Below, in pieces: positions 24,598 through 32,669 of a stretch of DNA of 32,669 nucleotides. Under the pieces are notes generated by a model. That model searched no databases, was not told the origin of the DNA, and was given only the letters and a program-made list of their open reading frames with translations. A program made the position numbers and the translations under genes. The DNA comes from JAWLGW01 sp964569055 (GTDB lineage Bacteria > Planctomycetota > J058), in NCBI GenBank assembly GCA_964569055.1, contig CAZMSZ010000038.1, forward strand, positions 1 to 32,669, in the 5' to 3' direction. The first letter of the stretch is position 1; each line of letters starts with the position of its first letter.

Positions 24598-24754
24598 CGT
24601 GCGCGGAGCGACCCCGGAGCGACCGTCCGTCGCCCGCCCGCTCCTGGACCTCGCGGGCGGATCGGGGTCGAATGCCCTGGCGCGCAACGTGTTGCAGATC
24701 GCGTCCCCACTCGTCCCCGCTCGACCGGAGCAGGGGTGTCCCGACGAGCACTCC

Positions 24755-26365
<1,611 letters not shown>

Positions 26366-26392
26366 GCGGGTGCGTTCGGCGCGTGGCCCTGG

Positions 26393-26398
26393 GATACT
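26393..26398 (+). promoter_or_regulatory. -10-like box before the ECF sigma gene
   Basis: GATACT, preceded by TGG in an extended -10-like context, ends 9 bp before ATG 26408. If used, it would give a leaderless or nearly leaderless message separate from the kinase transcript. Confidence 0.3.
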
Positions 26399-26407
26399 CC
26401 CGGGGTC

Positions 26408-26956
26408 ATGCCCACCACCACCCACCTCGCGGGCGGCGCCGTCGGCGACCCGAGCGAGCGCTCGCTGCGCGCGGCGCTGTTCGAGCGGATCTTGGAGCGG
26501 ATCCACCGCTACTTCACCCGGGTGGTGTGGGACCCGGTCGCGGTGGACGACTGCGTCCAGCAGACGCTGCTCGCGCTCGAGCGCTCGCTGCAGCAGGGCA
26601 CCTACGACCCCGGCCGCTCGTTCAACCGCTGGATGTGGATCAAGGCGCACACGGTCTACGTCGAGCACTGCCGCGCCCGGGCCCGGGCGCCCGAGGCGCT
26701 CCCCGAGGACGAGCAGGCGCCGCTCGGGGCGGCGGCGCCGGTCGAGGAGGCGGTCGACGCCCGGCTCGACGCGGCCACGCTGCTGACGCGGCTGCGCGAG
26801 CACCTCGACCCCGAGGCGTTCGAGATGTTCGTGCTGTTCTTCGGCGAGGGCCACAACGTGAGCGAGGTCGCCGCGATCACCGGCCGCGACCGCAAGACCG
26901 TGCGCAAGCGCCTCGCCGAGGGGAAGGCGGCCGCGCAGCGGCTGCTCGCTGGTTGA
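26408..26956 (+). CDS. ECF-type RNA polymerase sigma factor
   Basis: A 182-aa sigma-70-family factor with only regions 2 and 4. Region 2 (about 30-95) includes RYFTRVVWDPVAVDDCVQQT, LLALERSLQQGTYDPGRSF and NRWMWIKAHTVYVEHCRARA, with the hallmark of the core-binding and -10-melting helices. Region 4 (about 130-180) includes LDPEAFEMFVLFFGEGHNVS and EVAAITGRDRKTVRKRLAEG, the helix-turn-helix for the -35 element. No anti-sigma gene lies next to it; instead a Ser/Thr kinase is directly upstream, as in kinase-linked ECF groups known from Planctomycetota and Myxococcota. Threonine phosphorylation as an activity switch is therefore a reasonable inference. Its stop is only 14 bp from the convergent ABC transporter stop. 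Confidence 0.92.
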   Translation: MPTTTHLAGGAVGDPSERSLRAALFERILERIHRYFTRVVWDPVAVDDCVQQTLLALERSLQQGTYDPGRSFNRWMWIKAHTVYVEHCRARARAPEALPEDEQAPLGAAAPVEEAVDARLDAATLLTRLREHLDPEAFEMFVLFFGEGHNVSEVAAITGRDRKTVRKRLAEGKAAAQRLLAG

Positions 26957-26970
26957 TTTAGCGCGGGGCG

Positions 26971-28761
26971 CTACGCCTCCTCGCTCTGGAGCCGATACAG
27001 CTTCCAGTACAGGTCGCGGCGGGCGAGCAGCTCCTCGTGGGTCCCCTGCTCGTGGATCCGGCCCTTGTGGAACACCACGATCCGGTCGGCCTTCTTGATC
27101 GTGGACAGGCGGTGCGCGATCACCACGGCGGTGCGGTCGGCGAGGAGGCGCTCGAGCGCGTCCTGGATCCGCTGCTCGGTGTGGCCGTCGATGTTGGCGG
27201 TCGCCTCGTCGAGGATCAGGACCTCGGGGTCCTTGGCGAGGGCGCGGGCGAACGAGACGAGCTGGCGCTCGCCGGCCGAGAGGTCGTGGCCGCGCTCGCC
27301 GAGCACCTGCTCGTAGCCGCGCGGGAGGTCGGCCGCGACCTCGTCGGCGTGGACCGCGGCGGCGGCGGCCCGCATGCGCTCGCCCGTGACCCGGGCGGGG
27401 TCGAGCGCGATGTTCCGGGCGAGGGTGTCGGAGAACAGGAACGTCTCCTGCGGCACGTAGGCGACCTTGGCCCTGAGGTCGCGCGAGCGGAACGCGCGCA
27501 GGTCCTGCCCGTCCCAGCGGACCGCGCCGCTGGTCGGGTCGTAGAACCGGCCGAGCAGCTTGACGATCGTGCTCTTGCCCGCGCCGGTGGCGCCGACCAG
27601 GGCCACGGTCTGGCCGCGCGGGAGCTCGAGCGTGAGGTCGTGCAGCACCTGCTCGCCGGTGGCGTAGCGGAACCCCACGTGGTCGAGCACCAGCCCCTCG
27701 CGCAGCGGCGGCACCGGGAGCGGCGCGGCCGGCTCGGGCAGCTCCTCGGTCTCGTCGAGGAGCGTGAAGATCTTCTCGGCCGAGGCCAGCGCGGTCTGCA
27801 GGATCGTGTAGCGGCCCGACAGGTTGTCGACGGGGGCGTAGAACCGCTCGATGTAGTCGACGAATGCCACCACCAGGCCGACCGAGGCGGCGCTGGCGAG
27901 CCAGTCGCCGAGCACGGCCCACAGCAGGAGCGCCACCGTCAGGACCTGCGCGAGCTGCACGAACGCCGACAGGGTGCTGGAGAGGGCCACGCCCTTGAGC
28001 GACTCGGTGAGCAGGTCGTCGTTGATCGCCCCGAACTCGCCGCGGTTGACCTCCTCGCGGCAGAACGCCTGCACGATCACCATGCCCACGATGCTCTCGT
28101 TGAGGTAGGCGTTGAGCGCGGTGTTGCGGTTGCGGATCGCCCGGAACAGCTGGCGCATGCCGCCGCGCAGCCAGGCGATCCCGGCGACCAGGAAGGGGAG
28201 CAGCGAGAACGAGATCAGGGCCAGGCGCCAGTCGAGGACCAGCATGGCGACCACGATCCCCACCAGCAGCACGGTGTCGGCGATCACCGAGACCAGCCCC
28301 GAGGAGATGAACTCGTTGAGCGACTGCACGTCGCTGGTGAGCCGCGTGAGCACCTTCCCCTGCGGCGTGCGGTCGAAGTAGGCGGTGGAGAGCGTGACCA
28401 CGCGCTCGAACAGCCGCCCGCGGATGTCCTTCATGGCGCGCTGGCCGACGAGCTGGACCACGGTGGTCTGGCCGAACTCGAGCACGGCCTGGAGCAGGAC
28501 CAGCGCCAGGTAGGCCGCGGCCAGCTTGCCGAGCTCGCCCACGGCGCCCTGGCGGATCGGGCCGTCGATCGCGTGCTTGAGCAGGATCGGCTGCAGGAGC
28601 TGCACGCCGGCGACCAGCGGGAACAGGAGGAGCGCCGCGGCGAGGAGGCCCTTGTGGGGGAGCACGAACCCGAGCAGGCGCCCGAGCAGGCCGGCGTCGA
28701 ACCGCCCCTTGCCCTCGTACTCGTCCTTGGGCCGCTGCCCCTTGGCCGGCGCGTCGCTCAC
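26971..28761 (-). CDS. ABC exporter half-transporter, MdlB-like subunit
   Basis: A 596-aa protein with an N-terminal six-helix ABC exporter domain (about 30-330) and a C-terminal ATPase. The ATPase has Walker A GATGAGKST (near 390), signature LSAGERQ (near 492, degenerate compared with LSGGQ), Walker B VLILDEATANID (near 515, catalytic Glu present) and switch IAHRLST. The GTG start at 28761 overlaps the upstream gene's TGA as GTGA, so it is translationally coupled to the MdlA-like subunit. The paired features (full Walker B Glu here, Asp in the partner) match heterodimeric exporters such as E. coli MdlAB and SmdAB. Substrates of this group include drugs, lipids and peptides; none can be assigned. 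The N-terminus has a short hydrophilic leader. Confidence 0.95.
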   Translation of the reverse strand: MSDAPAKGQRPKDEYEGKGRFDAGLLGRLLGFVLPHKGLLAAALLLFPLVAGVQLLQPILLKHAIDGPIRQGAVGELGKLAAAYLALVLLQAVLEFGQTTVVQLVGQRAMKDIRGRLFERVVTLSTAYFDRTPQGKVLTRLTSDVQSLNEFISSGLVSVIADTVLLVGIVVAMLVLDWRLALISFSLLPFLVAGIAWLRGGMRQLFRAIRNRNTALNAYLNESIVGMVIVQAFCREEVNRGEFGAINDDLLTESLKGVALSSTLSAFVQLAQVLTVALLLWAVLGDWLASAASVGLVVAFVDYIERFYAPVDNLSGRYTILQTALASAEKIFTLLDETEELPEPAAPLPVPPLREGLVLDHVGFRYATGEQVLHDLTLELPRGQTVALVGATGAGKSTIVKLLGRFYDPTSGAVRWDGQDLRAFRSRDLRAKVAYVPQETFLFSDTLARNIALDPARVTGERMRAAAAAVHADEVAADLPRGYEQVLGERGHDLSAGERQLVSFARALAKDPEVLILDEATANIDGHTEQRIQDALERLLADRTAVVIAHRLSTIKKADRIVVFHKGRIHEQGTHEELLARRDLYWKLYRLQSEEA

Positions 28762-30554
28762 CGGGCCTCCGCGATCTCGCTCTGGAGGCGCTGCCGCTCG
28801 TGCATGGCGGCGAACGCGCCGCCCGCGGCGAGCAGGTCCTGCGGCGCCCCGCGCTCGAGCACCCGCCCCTGCTCGAGCACCAGCACCTCGTGGCAGCCGA
28901 GCAGGGTGGCGGTGCGGTGGGCGGCGACCACGAGCGTGGTCTCGGGCAGGGCCTCGCACAGGTTGCCGAGGACGGCCACCGCCGTCTCGGCGTCGACCAT
29001 GGAGAGCGCGTCGTCGAGGAGCAGGATCTTGGGCCGGACCAGCACCGCGCGCGCGATCGCCAGCCGCTGGCGCTGCCCGCCCGAGAGCGTGACCCCGCGC
29101 TCGCCGATCAGGGTCTCGACCCCGTCCTCGAGCTGGTCGAGGTCCTTGTCGAGCTGCGCCACCCGCAGCGCCTCGAGCACCGCGGCCCGGTGGGCGCCGG
29201 GCTCGCCGAAGGCGGCGTTCGCCTCCAGGGTGAGCGAGAACACCGCCCCGTCCTGCGGCACGTAGCCGATCGCGCGCCGCAGCGCGGCGAGGTCCCAGCG
29301 CTCGACCGGGACGCCGTCCACCAGCACCGTCCCGGGGGGGACGTCGACGAACCGCGGGATCGCGCGCAGGAGCGTGCTCTTGCCCGAGCCGATCCGCCCG
29401 GTGAGCCCGAGGGCCTTGCCGGCGGGGACGCGCAGGTCGATCCCCTCGAGCGCCAGGCGCCGCTCGGCGTCGGCGGCGCGCGGGACCGGGTAGCGGAACG
29501 AGAGCCCGCGGACCTCGAGCGCGCCCTGGACCGGGCCGCGGGCCACGGGCTCGTCCGGGGCGGCGACGGCGATCGGGGCCTCGAACACCTCGTCGAGCCG
29601 CTCGACCGAGGCCATGCCGCGCTGGAACAGGCTGAGCACCCAGCCCAGGTAGATCGTGGGGCGCAGCACCATGGCCATGACCGAGAGGAACAGCGCCAGG
29701 TCGCCGTAGGTCAGCTCGCCCCGCGCGACGCGCGCGCCGCCCAGCCACAGCAGCAGCCCCGTGCCGATCCCGCCGGTGAGCGTGGCCGCGATCCCGATCC
29801 CGCCGCGGGCCATGGCCTCCTTCATGCTCTGGTCGAGGTAGGCGTCGTTGCTCCCGGCGAAGCGGCGGGACTGGACCTCCTCGAGCGTGAACGCCTTCAC
29901 CACCTCCATGCCGGCGAGCGTCTCCTGGAGGTGGGTGGTGAGCTCGTCCATGGCCTCCTGCGCCCGGCGGGCGTAGCCCTTGACCCGGGTGGCGGCCCAC
30001 ATGGTGAGCCCGGCCAGGAGCGGGTAGGGGAGCAGGAGCAGCGCGGTCAGGCTGGCCGAGACCGAGAACAGGTACGGCACCGCGATCGCGAACATGAACA
30101 GCGCGTTGAACGTGTAGAGCATGCCCGGCGAGGCGACCGCCTGCGCGATCTGCACGTCCCCGGTGGCGCGGTTCATGAGCTCGCCGGTGGGGAACCGGGC
30201 GTAGAAGGCCGGGTCGGCGGCGAGCAGCTTCTCGAAGATCCGCCGCTTGAGGTCGCGCGCCAGCCAGCGCCCCGTCCCGAGGATCACCACCCGCGACCCG
30301 GTGCGCGCCAGGGCCAGCACCAGCGCCGCGAGCGCCAGCGCCAGCGCGTAGCTCCCCGGCGAGCGGAGCAGCCCGCCCAGCCGCTCCTCGGGCACCGCGC
30401 CCTGCCGGAGCGCGACCAGCGCGTCGACCCCGCCCTTGATCAGCCAGGGCACCCCCAGGCTGAGCGCGTTGGTCGCGAGCAACAGCCCCAGACCCCAGGC
30501 GTAGCGGGCGCGGTAGGGCGCGAGCAGGCGCGCGTATCGGCGGAGACCGGTCAT
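28758..30554 (-). CDS. ABC exporter half-transporter, MdlA-like subunit
   Basis: A 598-aa protein with six predicted membrane helices (about 15-310) and a C-terminal ATPase: Walker A GRIGSGKST (near 384-392), signature LSGGQRQRLAIARA (near 490), Walker B ILLLDDALSMVD and H-loop AAHRTAT. The residue after the Walker B Asp is Asp, not Glu, so this site is the degenerate one of a heterodimer, as in MdlA-type proteins (LLDDALS). There is no N-terminal C39 peptidase, so processing of a double-glycine leader peptide is not indicated. It is first in a two-gene operon. The ATG start at 30554 has a perfect TATAAT 11 bp upstream, suggesting a leaderless message or a very short leader. Confidence 0.95.
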   Translation of the reverse strand: MTGLRRYARLLAPYRARYAWGLGLLLATNALSLGVPWLIKGGVDALVALRQGAVPEERLGGLLRSPGSYALALALAALVLALARTGSRVVILGTGRWLARDLKRRIFEKLLAADPAFYARFPTGELMNRATGDVQIAQAVASPGMLYTFNALFMFAIAVPYLFSVSASLTALLLLPYPLLAGLTMWAATRVKGYARRAQEAMDELTTHLQETLAGMEVVKAFTLEEVQSRRFAGSNDAYLDQSMKEAMARGGIGIAATLTGGIGTGLLLWLGGARVARGELTYGDLALFLSVMAMVLRPTIYLGWVLSLFQRGMASVERLDEVFEAPIAVAAPDEPVARGPVQGALEVRGLSFRYPVPRAADAERRLALEGIDLRVPAGKALGLTGRIGSGKSTLLRAIPRFVDVPPGTVLVDGVPVERWDLAALRRAIGYVPQDGAVFSLTLEANAAFGEPGAHRAAVLEALRVAQLDKDLDQLEDGVETLIGERGVTLSGGQRQRLAIARAVLVRPKILLLDDALSMVDAETAVAVLGNLCEALPETTLVVAAHRTATLLGCHEVLVLEQGRVLERGAPQDLLAAGGAFAAMHERQRLQSEIAEAR

Positions 30555-30565
30555 GAAGGGGGCGG

Positions 30566-30571
30566 ATTATA
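30566..30571 (-). promoter_or_regulatory. Consensus -10 box (TATAAT) of the ABC exporter operon
   Basis: The minus strand reads TATAAT ending 11 bases before the ATG at 30554. It is a perfect housekeeping -10 hexamer in a roughly 75% GC background, so chance is unlikely. Transcription would begin within a few bases of the start codon. No -35 stands out. Confidence 0.6.
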
Positions 30572-30692
30572 GGGGCGCGGCGCGAGGGCGACCCTGTTCG
30601 CCGTGTGGGAGGCGAATGGGAGGGGCGCAGCTGAACTTCAGTCCACCGCGATCGCGGCGAGGCAGCGCGCCTCTCTCTCGGGTCGGGCGAGA

Positions 30693-30825
30693 GAGGAAAT
30701 ACGAAATATCAACAGGAAATGAGGAATCAGGAATGCCAGAGCGGCTGTCGCCGAAGCGGTCTCGCCAAGTGAGAGCAATTAGTAATTTCTAATTCCCGTT
30801 CCCTGTTGATATTTCATATTTCCTC
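30693..30825. repeat. AT-rich inverted-repeat element (MITE-like)
   Basis: Left arm 30693-30716 begins GAGGAAATACGAAATATCAA. The reverse complement of right arm 30802-30825 is the same apart from one T/C difference over 24 bases, and similarity continues inward (GAGGAATCAGGAAT versus GGGAATTAGAAAT on the other strand). About 85 bp lies between the arms; the middle is GC-rich and the flanks AT-rich. The right arm overlaps the 3' end of the minus-strand membrane protein gene and supplies its last codons and stop. No transposase is present. Related AT-rich intergenic repeats occur in other bacteria, so a non-autonomous element or a structured repeat is plausible. Confidence 0.7.
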
Positions 30826-31597
30826 CGTCGCCCTCGCCCTCGCTCTGGCCCGGCGCCGCCGCGATCGCGCCCGCCACCTCGGCGCGCTCCGCCTCGGAGA
30901 GCGCGTCGGGGCCGCTCTCCAGCAGGCGCTTCAGGCGGCTGGGCGGCACGCGCAGGACGAGGTCGTCGTCGGGCTTGAGCGTGTAGAACTCCCGGAACAT
31001 GACCATGTGGAACTTCACGCGGACCCACGAGAAGAACATCAGCCCGAGGTTGGTCCAGGCGACCTCGACGTTGCACAGCCAGCCGGGCCACCCCTCCACC
31101 TCGAGCACCCGGCTGACCAGGAACGCGATCGCCAGCCAGGCGCCCGCCGCGAGCGCGGCCCACTGGGTCAGGGCGAGCTCGAGGTTCTTGAACTCGGGGA
31201 TCCGCATGCGGTGCCAGTCGATGATCGTGAACGGCCACAAGAGGAGGGCCGGCAGCCCGAACAGCACCCCCAGCGCGAGCGACTGGAACAGACCCTCCAC
31301 CCAGCCCGCCTCGTGGGCCAGCCCGAGCTGGATCGGCGCCGAGATCAAGAAGCCGAACGCCAGGTAGCCGAACGTGTAGCGCGCGTGCAGCAGCACCACC
31401 TTGGTCAGCAGGCGGGTGCGCTGCAGCTCCGCGTCGAGGAACCGCCAGTTCCGCTCGGCCCGGTCGCGCCGGGCGGCGGCCCAGGCCTGCAGGCGGCTCC
31501 AGCGCCCCTCGGGCGCGGGGGACGCCGCCTCGGCCGACCCGGCGGGGTCGAGGGCGGCGGGTGGGGGCTCGAGCGGCGCGGCGGCGGCCTCGTCCAT
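30779..31597 (-). CDS. Polytopic membrane protein, unknown function
   Basis: A 272-aa protein. An acidic/Pro-Ala N-terminal region (about 1-30) is followed by an amphipathic helical segment (about 33-70), then three to four hydrophobic helices: FGYLAFGFLISAPIQLGLA, LFQSLALGVLFGLPALLLWP, WAALAAGAWLAIAFLVSRVL, and WTNLGLMFFSWVRVKFHMVM. A cytoplasmic tail carries LKPDDDLVLRVPPSRLKRLL. I do not recognise the family. The ATG start has GGGAG upstream and a TAGACT -10-like box at 31612-31607. The last 10 or so residues (KYQQGTGIRNY) are encoded by the AT-rich repeat arm, so the original stop was probably lost or moved when the element arrived. The tail is therefore of doubtful function. Confidence 0.75.
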   Translation of the reverse strand: MDEAAAAPLEPPPAALDPAGSAEAASPAPEGRWSRLQAWAAARRDRAERNWRFLDAELQRTRLLTKVVLLHARYTFGYLAFGFLISAPIQLGLAHEAGWVEGLFQSLALGVLFGLPALLLWPFTIIDWHRMRIPEFKNLELALTQWAALAAGAWLAIAFLVSRVLEVEGWPGWLCNVEVAWTNLGLMFFSWVRVKFHMVMFREFYTLKPDDDLVLRVPPSRLKRLLESGPDALSEAERAEVAGAIAAAPGQSEGEGDGGNMKYQQGTGIRNY

Positions 31598-31643
31598 GCG
31601 CTCCCGAGTCTAAAGGAGCCGGCGCGATCCGGCTCCCGTTCGA

Positions 31644-32513
31644 TCAGCGGGCGGCGGCGGCCCCGCACAGCTCCTCGCAGCGGCGCCACAGCGCGAGGTT
31701 CTGCTCGCGGTTCGCGAACTTGCGCTCCGGCTTGCCGACGCGTCGGTTCCACCAGCGTCCGCTCACCTCCGCCACCTCGGGGGCCGCCGCCAGGTAGACC
31801 GCCGTGTCGGCCCCCTGCTCCGGCGTGATCCCGAACATGCGGAAGTACGTCCGCGCCGCGAACCCGTACAGGCCTCGCCCGTCGCGGGCGATCTCGGTCG
31901 AGACCACCCCGGGGTGCAGCGCGTTGACGGTCACGCCCGTCCCCTGGAGCCGCTCGGCGCGGACCTGCGCCAGCATGCGGTTGGCGGCCTTGCTCTGGGC
32001 GTAGGCCTTGGCGCCGCCGTAGCTGCGCCGGCGCCACGCCAGGTCGTCGACGTCGAGGTTGCGCGCGAGGTCGGAGGCCACGTCGACCACCCGCGCGGGG
32101 GCGCTCGCCTTCAGCTTCGGCTCGAGCAGGTTGGTCAGCCGGAACGGCCCGAGCGCGTTGGTGGCGAACGTCAGCTCCATGCCGCCCTCGCCCTCCTGCC
32201 GCGTGTTGAGCCACACCCCGGCGTTGTTCACCAGCGCGTGGAGCGGCTCGGGGTCGGCCGCCACGGCGGCCGCGAACGCCTCGATCGAGGCCGCCCGGGA
32301 GAGGTCGAGCTCGCGCAGCACGAGCGCGTCGTTGCCGGTGTCGGCCCGCAGCTCGTCGAGCGCGGCCTGCCCGCGCTCGCGGTTGCGGCAGGCCAGGACC
32401 ACGCGCGCGCCGCGGCGCGCCAGCCCACGCGCGATCTCCTTGCCGATCCCGGTGTTCGCGCCGGTGACGATGCAGGTCTTGCCGGTGAGGTCGGCCGAAA
32501 TCGGCTGCGTCAT
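31644..32513 (-). CDS. Short-chain dehydrogenase/reductase (retinol dehydrogenase-like)
   Basis: A 289-aa classical SDR. The cofactor motif is VTGANTGIGKEIA (16-28), and the strand-4 motif is LVNNAGVW (94-101). The catalytic Ser is S147 (VDVASDLA), and the catalytic pair is Y171 and K175 in AYAQSKAANRM. The motif LHPGVVSTEIAR follows as usual. Arg in ACRNRERG after strand 2 suggests preference for NADP. The overall text resembles the retinol-dehydrogenase/WW-domain oxidoreductase subgroup; the substrate is not known. ATG 32513 has GGAGGAG just upstream; a longer frame starting 32606 would add a repeat-encoded HEHEHE stretch and is rejected. A TACACT -10-like box lies at 32541-32536. Transcribed in the same direction as the membrane protein gene, 46 bp apart. 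Confidence 0.95.
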   Translation of the reverse strand: MTQPISADLTGKTCIVTGANTGIGKEIARGLARRGARVVLACRNRERGQAALDELRADTGNDALVLRELDLSRAASIEAFAAAVAADPEPLHALVNNAGVWLNTRQEGEGGMELTFATNALGPFRLTNLLEPKLKASAPARVVDVASDLARNLDVDDLAWRRRSYGGAKAYAQSKAANRMLAQVRAERLQGTGVTVNALHPGVVSTEIARDGRGLYGFAARTYFRMFGITPEQGADTAVYLAAAPEVAEVSGRWWNRRVGKPERKFANREQNLALWRRCEELCGAAAAR

Positions 32514-32535
32514 GAGCTCCTCCGCGTGGCGGCCC

Positions 32536-32541
32536 AGTGTA
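32536..32541 (-). promoter_or_regulatory. -10-like box for the SDR gene
   Basis: The minus strand reads TACACT, 22 bp before the ATG at 32513 and just upstream of the GGAGGAG ribosome-binding site. No -35 was recognised. Confidence 0.35.
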
Positions 32542-32570
32542 GGGGGGCGGGCGGGCGACGCCACTCCGAC

Positions 32571-32640
32571 CTCGTGCTCGTGCTCGTGCTCGTCTGACGA
32601 TTCCACACACTTCGTGCCCGTGCCCGTGCGCCGTGCTCGC
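32571..32640. repeat. Degenerate CGTGCT/CGTGCC hexanucleotide repeat
   Basis: Four CGTGCT-type units at 32572-32593, then, after a short spacer, CTTCGTGCCCGTGCCCGTGC at 32610-32629 and a further CGTGCT. The same 20-mer occurs at 8461-8480. On the minus strand the first part reads HEHEHE in an open frame, but this is upstream of the likely SDR start. It is a dispersed intergenic repeat in this genome. Confidence 0.6.
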
Positions 32641-32669
32641 GACCCGTGTGACGTGCCGGTTTGCCCGAG

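Noticed and set aside
24680..24697. A sigma-54 promoter (TGGC..TTGCA)
   Set aside because: The GG and GC elements are 13 bases apart instead of 10, so the spacing does not fit.
26971..30554. The ABC exporter as a bacteriocin/peptide exporter linked to the C39-like protein
   Set aside because: The exporter has no C39 domain, is more than 5 kb away in the opposite direction, and no short leader-peptide gene was seen.
32514..32606. N-terminal extension of the SDR with HEHEHE
   Set aside because: It is written by the hexanucleotide repeat, while ATG 32513 has a strong ribosome-binding site and a normal SDR N-terminus.

Overview
The window is very GC-rich DNA, about three quarters G+C by eye. 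It is densely packed with genes and comes from a draft assembly: there are two runs of exactly 100 N, at 3339-3438 and 12187-12286. A BamA-type outer-membrane barrel and lipoprotein-like signals point to a Gram-negative cell envelope. An oxygen-dependent coproporphyrinogen oxidase points to life with oxygen. The mix of FHA, GAF and GGDEF proteins, a Hanks-type kinase beside an ECF sigma factor, a HEAT-repeat protein, a very large TPR protein and short GC-rich intergenic repeats fits Myxococcota or Planctomycetota. The sequence alone does not decide between these, and no phage, plasmid, IS or CRISPR element was found.

Layout. 1-3310: the end of a class I aminotransferase, a DUF2752 membrane protein, a convergent unknown gene, hemF and a DUF4442 hotdog protein. 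3439-4892 (minus): a POTRA-less Omp85-like barrel cut by the first gap. 5069-9859: a signalling block with an FHA-GAF-GGDEF-GAF cyclase convergent with an FHA-GAF protein, then an unknown gene and a degenerate receiver fused to a RsbW-type ATPase. 10006-11824: glutamate dehydrogenase and a cyclic-nucleotide-binding-domain protein. 11812-12516: a perfect 21-bp inverted repeat, a 44-bp tandem array, the second gap and a second repeat family. 12529-15677: ilvE, apt, a VOC (GLOD5-like) protein and a secreted unknown. 15826-21475: a giant TPR/C39-peptidase-like gene with an apparent 1-base frameshift, coupled to a 199-aa unknown. 21487-21560: tRNA-Arg(CCU). 21644-24533: a secreted unknown and a membrane-anchored HEAT protein. 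24755-26956: a membrane Ser/Thr kinase and an ECF sigma factor. 26971-30554: a heterodimeric ABC exporter of MdlA/MdlB type. 30693-30825: an AT-rich inverted-repeat element. 30779-32513: a membrane protein and an SDR oxidoreductase.

How the genes may work together. The kinase and sigma factor look like a phosphorylation-controlled transcription switch. FHA domains bind phosphothreonine, so the two FHA proteins at 5-8 kb could read out kinases of this type (inference). The giant TPR protein and its partner overlap at TGATG and are probably translated together. Several convergent gene pairs end within 0-14 bp of each other, and two pairs share a palindromic stop tetranucleotide (TTAA, CTAG).

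The best candidates for something undescribed are the TPR-C39-TPR protein with its partner, and the repeat-rich stretch at 11812-12516.
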